From Megamerina dolium (lineage: Eukaryota; Arthropoda; Insecta; Diptera; Megamerinidae), in NCBI GenBank assembly GCA_963854835.1, contig OY978525.1, forward strand, positions 92,408,136 to 92,472,135: a stretch of DNA of 64,000 nt, read 5' to 3'. Positions within the stretch are counted from its first letter, which is position 1, and every line of letters starts with the position of its first letter. Below are positions 48,601 to 56,804 of this stretch, one piece after another. The notes under the pieces were generated by a model, which worked only from the letters and a program-made list of their open reading frames with translations, was not told the DNA's origin and did not search any database. The position numbers and the translations under genes were made by a program.

Positions 48601-51600
48601 AACTTGATTGTTTTTTTTTTTTTTTTTCTATACCAAAATATCTTCTAATATTTGCTCTTAGGAATGCGAGGAAATGATAAATCTGCTTCGAGTAGTTGAA
48701 TTGCAACAGATTCTATCCTATCTCAATACATCCTTTGTCGGACGTAAAATTGATCTACAACGCCGTCTTATCGGTCTGCTTCGAACCAATTTTGATTTTA
48801 TTTCACCAAAGATTAAAGAAGTCTACACACAATCAGTGTAAGTATTTATATAGAAATATGTAGAAAATTATTTGTTTTTTAAATAACATTTTCATCACAC
48901 AAATAGTGCTGAGCAACAGTCTAATCTATACGGACCAACAGAAGCAAAAAGAATGTATTCACACATGCAAATGCCCCCAGTGCAGCCAAATGCTGGCGCT
49001 TTAGTTAATACTGGCGCTGCACAAGTAGTTGGTGGACAACAGATGCCTGGCAATCCAGGAGTTGTACCTCCTGGCAATGTAGTCCCATTTATGCATACCA
49101 TTCCAACACATATGCCCATACATCCGGATGTACGTTTAAAAAGGCTTGCTTTCTATGATGTACTTGGCACATTAATTAAACCATCATCGCTGGTGCCACG
49201 CAATACACAACGTATACAGGAGGTTCCTTTCTATTTTACGCTCACACCACAGCAGGCTACAGAAATTGCCTCAAATCGTGACATTCGCAATAGTTCAAAA
49301 GTGGAACATGCAATACAGGTGCAGTTGCGTTTTTGCCTGCTTGAGACATCTTGTGAGCAGGAGGATTGTTTTCCGCCCAGTGTTAGCGTTAAAGTCAATA
49401 ATAAATTATGCCAATTGCCGGTATGATGAGAACATTTTTGTTTTTCCGCATGTACTGTATAATTGATGAAATTTCTCTTTTAGAATGTTATACCGACAAA
49501 TCGGCCAAATGTTGAACCAAAACGACCACCACGCCCAGTTAATGTGACATCAAATGTGAAACTCTCACCGACTGTGACAAATTCCATAACAGTTCAATGG
49601 TGTCCAGATTATACACGTGGCTATTGTATTGCCGTCTATTTGGTTCGAAAATTAAGCTCTTGTCAGCTATTACATCGTATGAAGACCAAAGGAGTTAAAC
49701 CAGCTGATTATACACGTGCATTAAGTATGTTGAAATTTTAATTTAATCATCATTTGTTCATTATCACTATAATCATATTTTGCAATATAATTGTAGTCAA
49801 AGAGAAACTAACCGAAGATGCTGATTGTGAAATAGCCACTACAATGTTAAAAGTTTCATTAAATTGCCCATTGGGCAAAATGAAAATGTCAATTCCTTGT
49901 CGTGCATCGACATGCTCACATTTGCAATGTTTCGATGCCAGTCTTTTCCTGCAAATGAATGAACGCAAGCCAACATGGAATTGTCCAGTTTGTGATAAAC
50001 CCGCCATTTATGATAATCTGGTTATTGATGGGTAAGTTGGAATTTATTTTTATACTCATATACATCTATGTAATATATATTTAATAAGAGAGTTGGAAAA
50101 AATTGTCATTTTATTCGCACATACATTGGTGTTAAACCATAATTTCAATAAATATTGAAATATTTCGACATATTTTATACAAACTACCAATGGGTCAAGG
50201 TGTCAATGGCACGTGAGTTGCCATTTTAGTGTGAAATAATATCGCGTAAATGAGTTTTATTGGATTGCAAACAAATTATTTTCGTAATTTTCCTAACTCT
50301 CTTAATGTTAGACGTATTTGATTGCTTACAATGTTTGTTTCTGAACAAAATTACTTAAAAATAAATAAAATAGACGGAACTATGTTTTCTTTTAATCCGT
50401 AAAAATCCGTATATTATCTTCGATTATATACAATTTCAGAACGTTTTTTATTTAAGCACCAATTGTACTTGTTTATTTGCAGATACTTTCAAGAAGTTTT
50501 AGCATCATCATTATTGAAATGCGATGACACAGAAATACAATTGCACAAAGATGGCTCCTGGAGTACACACAGTTTACGAAATGAGGCACAAATTATTGAC
50601 ACACCTACTAAACCCGTTGAAAAGGTTGAAGTTATTTCAGATGATATAGGTTAGTACATATATTATTTACGTGCGTACATTTAAAGTGGGTTAAATAGTA
50701 TGAAGTTGGCTCAACGAAAAGTATGCTAGCAATTCTTTTCAAGAAAGCATAAAGAAATGATTGATTTGGACACACCTAAATATTAGATTTTTTACAAAAC
50801 CATCAATTTTATAGGGGATTCCCTTAAGAAGGGTAGATATGGGTTAAGTATGTTGAAAAAACTATTGGGGGTCGGTCATACATTTTATCGCTTTTCATGC
50901 GATTTCTGAGCAGCTTTGTCGATTTACAGATGTTTTTTTTATGTTCAATTTGTATAGGAGCCCCCTTAAGGTGCTGAGAAACGGGATGCGTATGTTCGGA
51001 GGAAAATTTTTGAAAATCGTAAAATAATCTCAACACACTCTCACCCCCTCTTGACATGTCCTAAGGAGTGTCCCATACAAAATGACCCAAAAAACGTCTG
51101 AAATTCTATAATAGCTTCTAATGAAAGCTTATAAAGCAATGAATTGTATGACTAATCCCCTTTAACTTTTGTCTGAACATACTTGCCCCATATCTCCCTT
51201 TCTTAGGAGAGCTCCTCTATAAAATGTATTTTTTTTTTGTTTTTTTTTTTTTTTTTTTCTATTTATTGTATCTTTCTTACGAAACTAACAATAATTATAC
51301 AAATCTTATATACTAAAAAATACATTTTGTTGATTCTACACCAATGTGTACATCATTCAAATAACTTAAAGCAAACAAATATAACATGTGATGTCATGAA
51401 GGACATATATAATAGTAATGAGAGATTATGTGAAAGATATATTTAAAACATTTTTCATTTTTAGTCTTTTAATATATCTAAGCTTAAGGAGCTCTCTCGC
51501 TAGAGTATTAGGATGATTACTTAGTCGTTCAGAGTAACGTTGGCAATGTTTCCCTATGTCTATTTTAATAGTGTCAATCTGTAGGTCCTTGTGTATATTT

Positions 51601-53053
51601 GTGTTACTGATGTACCAAGGAGCTCGGCAAAGACGTCTAAGGATTTTAGATCGAACACACTGAATTTTCTCAATATTAGAGTTTGAAGAAGTGCCCCAAA
51701 GCTGAATGCCGTAGCTCCAAATTGGTTTAATGGTGGACTTGAATATAAGCATTTTATTATGAAGTGACAATTTCGAGGCATTTCCAATCAATCAATGAAG
51801 TTTGTCGGCTTTCAATTTAGCATGCGATTGCTTTGTTTCAATGTGCTTCTTCCATGTTAGCCTTCTATCGAGATGAAAGCCTAGATAGGTCACTTCGTTT
51901 TTTTGTGGTATTTTTTGACCATTAATTTGTAGTTGAGGGCATGTTTTTCTATTCAACGTGAAAGTCATATGGACGCATTTTGATTCGTTGATTCTAATAC
52001 GCCATGTCTCCAGCCAGTGTTGTACTCTTTTTAAGTGACTGCAGTTTTTCTGACGCTTTACTGGGATTATCATCGACGCTCAACATTGCTGTATCGTCTG
52101 CAAAAGTTGATGTGAAAAGATTGCCATTTGTTGGTATATCTGAAGTGTAGATTAGATATAAAAAGGGACCTAAGACGCTTCCTTGCGGGACCCCAGCCAT
52201 TATCGTACGTGTTTGAGTTAGATACGATCTTTGTTTAACCATAAATTTCCTATTCAACAGATAGCTCTTTAATATTTTGCAAATGTTATCAGGAAAGAGA
52301 CAACCGATTTTGTGAAGTAGGCGCCATCATGCCAAACCTTATCAAAAGCTTGTGCGACGTCCAGAAATACTGCTGAGCAGTACTCTGCTCAGCAGAGTAC
52401 ATTTGTACACCTGTACAAATGTATGGTTTTGTAAAACAGAAATTTCAGAAAGTAGGGAAGTTTAAATATAAAATTTCTTTATGCTTCCGGATGTTTAAAA
52501 TGTTCCAAATTTTATATTTTTCGCTGAGCCAAACAAATTCAACCCGCCTTAATATACGTGTATTAAGAAGCATTATGTTAAACACTGTGCATTGTACTAT
52601 GAGACGTGTTTGCTTTCTTTGCTTAGAACTTATCACAACTGAGGATGTAAAACCGGTTAAATCAGCTGCAACACCAGCATCTATATCTAACGATCAGCCA
52701 ACATCCACAACCAATAGTGAGACTGTAAGTAGTATTTATTGACACGACTGGCATACGGCTGTTGGATATTTTGAATTTATAATTTTTTTTAATTATATTC
52801 AAAAATTTTTTTATATCAGGTGGATTTAACACTCAGCGATAGTGACGATGATTTGCCCTTAGCTAAACGTCGTCCAAATGCTAAACAAAATTCTACTGGT
52901 CCTGCATCATCAACAAATATGCCATCATCATCATCAGCATCATCGTCATCTACCACAAATTTAAATGGTGGCAGTCAGCGTGGCATGTATATGCAGCAGC
53001 AACAGCAGCAACAACAACAAAAAACTGGTACGTTGGATGCATTTTCGTACTAA
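36659..53053 (+). CDS. Su(var)2-10: Su(var)2-10 / dPIAS, SUMO E3 ligase
   Basis: Eight coding exons: 36659-36874, 48662-48837, 48907-49420, 49484-49724, 49797-50031, 50483-50649, 52627-52724 and 52820-53053, all phase-consistent, 626 residues. PIAS proteins are SUMO E3 ligases; the fly protein acts in heterochromatin, piRNA-guided silencing and JAK/STAT control. Exon 2 carries the SAP DNA-binding motif ([10 protein letters not shown]...[14 protein letters not shown]). Exons 3-4 carry the PINIT domain. Exon 5 has the SP-RING zinc finger with [21 protein letters not shown] and WNCPVC. Exon 8 begins [11 protein letters not shown], a SUMO-interacting motif with acidic tail, and ends in a Ser/Gln-rich stretch. 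Intron 1 is 11.8 kb and full of mobile DNA; intron 6 (2 kb) holds an antisense retrotransposon fragment. Alternative 3' exons are possible. Confidence 0.95.
37448..37510 (+). repeat. Dispersed repeat, copy 2
   Basis: Near-identical to 22680-22740 in the same orientation (tttattttacaaactaaaa, then attataagcctagta). Confidence 0.6.
38190..38266 (+). other. Su(var)2-10: Candidate cassette (poison) exon in Su(var)2-10 intron 1
   Basis: A 77-nt segment is framed by a good acceptor (ttgtttgtttag) and a good donor (gtatgttc). It is open in the frame set by exon 1 and less AT-rich than its surroundings. Because 77 is not a multiple of three, inclusion before exon 2 would create a stop a few codons into exon 2. 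Expression is not shown by the sequence. Confidence 0.3.
40780..40940 (+). repeat. Dispersed inverted repeat, copy 1
   Basis: The block with caacgcacacac, tgctatatctttc, cgtgtaacgcaatttgtttt and actccatttgcg is matched in reverse by 43150-43350. It lies within Su(var)2-10 intron 1. Small open frames at 40763 and 40797 are incidental. Confidence 0.75.
41937..42273 (+). repeat. Left arm of a 337-bp palindrome
   Basis: Reverse-complementary to 42660-42996 over the whole length with only scattered differences. The 386-bp spacer differs from the arms. A transcript through the intron could fold into a long hairpin. Confidence 0.9.
42660..42996 (-). repeat. Right arm of the 337-bp palindrome
   Basis: It begins aatgtatgcattgcgtgaat and ends cacgttctctgattgaat, the reverse complement of the left arm. 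A third, degenerate partial copy of the arm (gaagagagcaatgccatgag) with the nearby gacagccacgcatg block lies at about 43780-43910. Confidence 0.9.
43150..43350 (-). repeat. Dispersed inverted repeat, copy 2
   Basis: Reverse complement of 40780-40940, including the gtgtgtgcgttgaaagagaac, gaaggaagatatagca and aacaaatttcgttacatgag blocks. The minus-strand frame at 43128-43433 is produced by this repeat. Confidence 0.75.
44258..45139 (+). CDS. Intact 293-residue ORF, probable N-terminal part of a Helitron protein
   Basis: A basic N-terminus with a [13 protein letters not shown] motif, a type of AERxREYRxR helix often seen at the start of transposon-encoded proteins, is followed by two about 100-residue repeats ([19 protein letters not shown]... 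and [19 protein letters not shown]...; DNA offset about 312 bp). The end is charged and Tyr-rich ([16 protein letters not shown]). I recognise no complete domain. Directly downstream, frames with Helitron Rep and helicase homology follow on the same strand but are broken, so this is probably the first segment of the same transposon's protein, yet it alone remains uninterrupted. It lies sense-oriented within Su(var)2-10 intron 1. Confidence 0.6.
   Translation: MPRKRKEGVKNQPKVKKVAKTGAERIREYRARIIASEKAAAAHYENLENNQAEVRANSSPVDDVVVVKEVINAATSVARSQQCEAQERPQEHVEPLSASRSSPVCNDNCAVNREASPLLLTHPNPTSNIVYNATSLIVNDSMNDVSNNQNLENNQVEVRANPSPVDDVVVLEEVINAAPSAARSQQCEAQERPQEHLEPLPPSRSSSVCNVNCALNRETCSLLLTHQIPTTNIVYNVTSLIVNDTMNNVHSANSHVPYSEYRRHEEAHRKYNLQTAPLDVFAQDVTGYSLRAI
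44258..48050 (+). mobile_element. Decayed autonomous Helitron (Rep/helicase) in intron 1
   Basis: Broken frames on one strand line up with Helitron Rep-Hel proteins: [23 protein letters not shown] (interrupted here) at about 45316-45384, [20 protein letters not shown] at 45738, [20 protein letters not shown] at about 45983, an [20 protein letters not shown] segment at 46568, and helicase pieces [20 protein letters not shown] at about 47268, [18 protein letters not shown] and [18 protein letters not shown] at 47394-47515. Many stops and frameshifts separate them. I could not place the TC/CTRR ends. Confidence 0.85.
48161..48504. repeat. 172-bp direct tandem duplication beside the Su(var)2-10 exon 2 acceptor
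   Basis: Unit 1 (48161-48332) and unit 2 (48333-48504) are identical or nearly so, starting aaagaatataatgtttgac and ending gagcctgtaactt. The duplication ends about 157 bp before the splice acceptor at 48660-48661. Confidence 0.95.
50815..51220. repeat. Small element with inverted ends in Su(var)2-10 intron 6
   Basis: The left end (ttaagaagggtagatatggg then ttaagtatgttg) is matched in reverse by about 51173-51215 (aacatacttgccccatatct then ccctttcttagga). A third, direct, diverged copy begins near 50962 (cccccttaaggtgctgagaa). The element directly abuts the poly-T tract of the neighbouring retrotransposon. Confidence 0.55.
51229..52400 (-). mobile_element. 5'-truncated jockey-like non-LTR retrotransposon, antisense in Su(var)2-10 intron 6
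   Basis: Minus-strand frames carry reverse transcriptase motifs: [20 protein letters not shown] and TFADDTAML (52257-51994), [18 protein letters not shown] (52073-51792), and a thumb/C-terminal region [15 protein letters not shown] (51791-51426). Frameshifts separate the parts. A T-rich tract at 51229-51260 represents the poly(A) tail on the element's strand. Homology disappears near 52400, consistent with 5' truncation. It lacks endonuclease and ORF1. Confidence 0.88.
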
Positions 53054-53973
53054 CAAACACAATTAATTAAAGAAGAAAATGAAGATGAAGAATAAAATCA
53101 AAAATAATTTTGAGAAAAACCACTCCCTTGTACACACACACACACACACACACACACAATCATACAACTACCCAGTAGGAGCAGCACATACTTATTGACT
53201 GAATCTTAAACTTTTGAAGTAGCGGCAATCTAGTAAAAAGTGGATAATTTATTTGTGCCTAGGACTTGTTAAAGTCGCACCTACTCTTCGAAATGCGAAC
53301 TATTTATTTTATCGTTATGTTCTCCACTTTTGATTGGATTTTCGACTACTTTAAAACTCGATTATTTCAACTATGCAACTATAGGTTTGTGCTGTTTGTC
53401 CTATAGGATATATCATCTTATTATTATTACTTAAGGTAGAAATAGTAGTGCTACCATTTAGGTATTATTTTTCGATTTAATTGTTTTTGTTTCTGTCAAA
53501 AGGAAGGAAAAGAAAGCAACAGAGACAGTCGTATCAATGTTCCATGTATTTCTATAAATCAAAATAATATGAGATGATATTTGAGCAACTCTGCTATTTA
53601 CTGGACTGGATTAAATTTCAAAACAATAATTATTCATCGTAATATTTATCACAATAGGCGCTGTTGTAAATCGACTTTTTGAATTGTCACTTTTGTATTT
53701 TGCTACTTTGCTTCTATTCAATTGATTTCAAGTTTTTAATTGTTTGTATTTCAAATCGTATTTTCATGAGTTTTTCTTTCAAATGGCAAATCGTTAAAAA
53801 AATAGATATTGAAAATAATTCTCTCAAAATTGAATTGTTATAAAAATTTTTCATAAATTGTTTTAAGAACATCAACCACGACAATAACAACTTTCGGTAT
53901 AAAATCAAATTCAGACGTCGCAGCAGCAACTCACCATCATCTACAAAGTAAAATCGTATGTGCATTAACCGGC
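53054..53973. other. Su(var)2-10 3' UTR and intergenic DNA with CA microsatellite
   Basis: It contains a (CA)n tract at about 53132-53158 and AT-rich sequence. It should include the Su(var)2-10 3' UTR and the 5' end of the downstream gene. The minus-strand frame 53714-54016 has no recognisable motif. Confidence 0.5.
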
Positions 53974-54759
53974 ATGGCAATACAATTTTCAACAATATTT
54001 CAGTACAAACAGACATTGGAATCGTCTCTGATTGTCACGATTGGTGTACTGATGCATCTGAATCGTTTAAGCATTATCGAGCTGAAGCACTCAAAGCTGC
54101 CCTTGTTGACACCGAATGCCGCATCAACTCTCTTTGTTTTCTCGGTGCTGTGTATATTAGCGAAAATGCGTCCATTATGGCCAACGTCATTGCGTAAACC
54201 GCAAAAATTGTTGATATTTCTGATTGAATTGGCATTAATATTATACGCTACGGATTTTCTGCTACGTCAAGTCTGGTTGCCCAGTTTAAAATTATTAAAT
54301 TTTGTTTGTCATTTCCTTGGACGTTATATTATTGTGGCCAATGAGTCGTTTCTCACAAATAATGCACCACGTTTCTCAAATTGGATACGTAACGATGCCT
54401 TCTATATGACACGTTTCCTTTTGGCCATTGTCGCTTTCATATTCATGATTGATACAACGGGTTTTATCGATTATCTATACGCTGTGGTGCGATCGAATAA
54501 AACGATTGCTTTTCTATTCAGCGATGATCCATATGATGCGGATGGTTATATGTTGGAAGATGTAGCAGCTATCAGGGAGTTGGAGAAAATGTCGATGGGA
54601 AGACGTGATTTGAGTGCGAGCGAATTACAGTACGTATCACCGGAGAATATACTTAATATGGGTCAACGTATGGGTACACGTCGACGTCGTAATCTAATGC
54701 GTAAAGCGAAAAAAGCAAAAGTTACATTGCGTGATGGAGATAACGAATGCTCTTGTTGA
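53974..54759 (+). CDS. Multi-pass membrane protein of unknown function
   Basis: An uninterrupted frame of 261 residues. I do not recognise the family. Hydrophobic segments occur at about residues 17-27 (weak), 48-63, 78-98, 105-120 and 145-170; the remainder is a hydrophilic tail with an acidic DDPYDADGYMLED part followed by a strongly basic RRRRNLMRKAKKAKV and ending CSC. The composition and the regular hydrophobic blocks look like a real protein. The start is uncertain: a canonical 56-bp intron (53948-54003, gtaaaa...atatttcag) could remove the ATG at 53974, placing the true start in an upstream exon that I cannot identify. An AATAAA at 54877-54882 gives a plausible end. It is co-oriented with Su(var)2-10, 0.9 kb downstream. 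Confidence 0.65.
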   Translation: MAIQFSTIFQYKQTLESSLIVTIGVLMHLNRLSIIELKHSKLPLLTPNAASTLFVFSVLCILAKMRPLWPTSLRKPQKLLIFLIELALILYATDFLLRQVWLPSLKLLNFVCHFLGRYIIVANESFLTNNAPRFSNWIRNDAFYMTRFLLAIVAFIFMIDTTGFIDYLYAVVRSNKTIAFLFSDDPYDADGYMLEDVAAIRELEKMSMGRRDLSASELQYVSPENILNMGQRMGTRRRRNLMRKAKKAKVTLRDGDNECSC

Positions 54760-55962
54760 TGTGGACGCGGAATAAAGTTGCGACTGCTCACAATACGTTT
54801 AGATTGGTGTCACCTTTCTTTTTTGTTCTTTTTTTTGTTATTATTATTCAATTAAAACTCCTTGTAGAAAATTCAAAATAAAATGTAATAAAATTCCCAA
54901 TTACCAGACATGAAGATTTTGAACTTAATTTAAATGAGATTAACAAATCAAATGAATGGAAGCAGACGTAAATTTATTGTAATTATCATTCCATATACAG
55001 TTTTGTCTTATATTTCCGTATACATATTATATATGTACTTCAACTTATTTCCACCCTTGGTTCTAGGTCACTTAACTTCCATTGATTGATTTTCTAGCAG
55101 ATGGTTTTAGGGATTATTAACAATATGGGAATTTTGTTGTTTCATACTTGCATTGGAATATTATTTTTGTATGGAATATTTACAAAAAAAAATTTTATTT
55201 TTAACTCGAAATTTAAAATTTATCAAAATTTAGCACTTTCTATAGAGAAATTTATATTGCGATAACAATGCGTTATGGGGATTCCACAAATTTGGTGTCG
55301 ACATCTGGTAAATAAATAGACTAACATCGTTTAAGGAAAAATATAAAAATTTGTTTCCAAAATCTTAGGAATTATTAACAACATGGGAATTTTGTTGTTT
55401 CATACTTGCATTGGAATATTATTTTTGTATGGAATATTTCAAAAAAAAAATATTTTTTTTTTAATTCGAAATTTAAAATTTATCAAATAGAGAAATTTAT
55501 ATTGCGATAACAATGCGTTATGGGGATTCCACAAATTTGGTGTCGAAATCTGGTAAATAAATAGACTAACATCGTTTAAGGAAAAATATAAAAATTTGTT
55601 TCCAAAATCTTAGCCTAAATCTGACGATAGATATGAATTTTTTTGATTAAATCGATCTGCATTCGAAAAGAACGTTGAAGCTCCCGTCTAAAAATGAATT
55701 TTTGTTTATTTGCTAATTTATTTGGCTCTAGCTCTAGCAGCTTTCAGGCCTCAATATAAGATTGCTGGGTGTTAGGTGGATGATCTAGCCAAAAAGGGCA
55801 TAACGTAACATAAGATAGAACAATAGACATTCGAATGTACATATATTTTTATGTAACGTAAGTGTCCCTAATGTTTGCAATTAGCTGTTGTGTTGTATTT
55901 TACATGTTAAACTTGGAAGCATTCATATTATTCACGTAAATTTTCTTTTAATCCACCAATAG
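54760..55962. other. Non-coding stretch with a ~258-bp tandem duplication
   Basis: AT-rich. Apart from the duplication at 55111-55614 I see no feature. It lies between the membrane-protein gene and the candidate exon at 55963. Confidence 0.5.
55111..55614. repeat. ~258-bp direct tandem duplication
   Basis: Unit 1 (55111-55368) and unit 2 (55369-55614) share attattaacaa.atgggaat, atttatattgcgataacaat and aaatttgtttccaaaatctt. The second is shorter by a small internal deletion around the tatcaa...agaga stretch. Confidence 0.92.
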
Positions 55963-56141
55963 TTGTTGATGATAATGCTATTAAAAATAAACGAAAAAGG
56001 AAGACTGTCACACTTTTTGACACTAATAAAGTTCATATGCTAGCGTTAGTAGAGCGTGCCAGAATGCTTCTGACCAAGCACAAATGTAGCGTTATTGATC
56101 GAGAGGAGTCGGAGAGACTTTTGAGCAGTATACAAAAATAA
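55963..56141 (+). CDS. Candidate terminal coding exon (possible alternative 3' exon of Su(var)2-10)
   Basis: A convincing acceptor (tttaatccaccaatag) precedes a 179-nt open segment ending in TAA at 56139-56141. In the frame that begins with a split codon it encodes VVDDNAIKNKRKRK, then TVTLFDTNKVHMLALVERARMLLTKHKCSVIDREESERLLSSIQ in consecutive parts, a basic then amphipathic sequence with non-random composition. It needs an upstream exon ending with one extra base; Su(var)2-10 exon 6 (ending 50649) has exactly that phase, as used by exon 7. It may instead be the last exon of an unrelated gene. No family is recognised. Confidence 0.4.
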
Positions 56142-56417
56142 TTCACTGTTGTTGTTGTATCATTTTATTCATAGCATTTTGTTTCATTACTCTCTGTTGT
56201 TAAACATGTACACAAATTAATATTTTTTAAATTTTGTATAATTTTTTTTTCAATGTAATTTTTTTAAATGTAAAAATAAAAAATTCTCTTTTTTTTATAA
56301 TCGACCAGAATGAATGAAAAAAAGGAGTAATATTTTTGCTGTTTACTCTCTTCTACTCTTCGTATACGTTTTTTCTCTCTCTCTCTCTCTCTCTCACTCT
56401 GTTTCTCTCTTTTCCCC

Positions 56418-56804
56418 ATGCAAACGTTTGTTAAATGCGCGAATAAACAAAAAAATTGCAAAGAAGCACAGCAACAGCAACAAGAACAACAACAACAACA
56501 ACAACAGAGTTGTACCATGATGATGGATGAGAGTGAACAAAATTTTCAATGTATGGATCTAGCTGATGCATCATCAACATCGAACAATAATATTAATATT
56601 GGTGAGAGTGGCAGTGTTGGCGGCGACGACGGTGGCAGCGTCGGCGTTGGTAGCAATAACCACCACCACCACAACAACAACAACAACAATAACAACAGCA
56701 ATGGCAACAACAAAAGTAACAACAGTAGCAATACAGCACGCAACATTATAAATCACAGTAGCGAAAATAATAATACGCGTAGTAGCAGTGAAAGTTTAGC
56801 ATAA
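56418..56804 (+). CDS. Asn/Gln/Ser-rich ORF, possible first exon of a gene extending right
   Basis: The frame gives 128 residues: a Gln run near residues 17-32, the non-repetitive MMMDESEQNFQCMDLADASS, a Gly/Asp stretch, then a His and Asn/Ser run. Such homopolymer-rich N-termini are common in fly transcription and RNA-binding regulators. The preceding CT-rich tract (56371-56400) resembles a 5' leader. The stop at 56804 could be intronic read-through, since several GT sites occur before it and the next 4.5 kb hold no coding sequence. The repeats could equally arise from CAA/AAC microsatellite expansion in non-coding DNA. Confidence 0.35.
   Translation: MQTFVKCANKQKNCKEAQQQQQEQQQQQQQSCTMMMDESEQNFQCMDLADASSTSNNNINIGESGSVGGDDGGSVGVGSNNHHHHNNNNNNNNSNGNNKSNNSSNTARNIINHSSENNNTRSSSESLA

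Larger units (their letters stand above)
36875..48661 (+). other. Giant first intron of Su(var)2-10
   Basis: GT-AG intron of 11,787 bp, compared with 62-86 bp for introns 2-4. Its growth is explained at least partly by insertions: a dispersed repeat (37448-37510), repeat copies at 37815-37925 and 40780-43350, a foldback (41937-42996), a decayed Helitron (44258-48050) and a 172-bp tandem duplication next to the acceptor. A possible alternative exon is at 38190-38266. Remaining AT-rich stretches (38830-40760) show nothing else I can support. Confidence 0.85.

Noticed and set aside
56264..56518. Cys-rich minus-strand frame
   Set aside because: It comes from CAACAG/CAACAA repeats read in reverse (TGT/TGC codons).
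56546..56756. Leu-, Val- or Thr-rich frames on both strands
   Set aside because: They are alternative readings of the CAA/AAC trinucleotide-rich tract.
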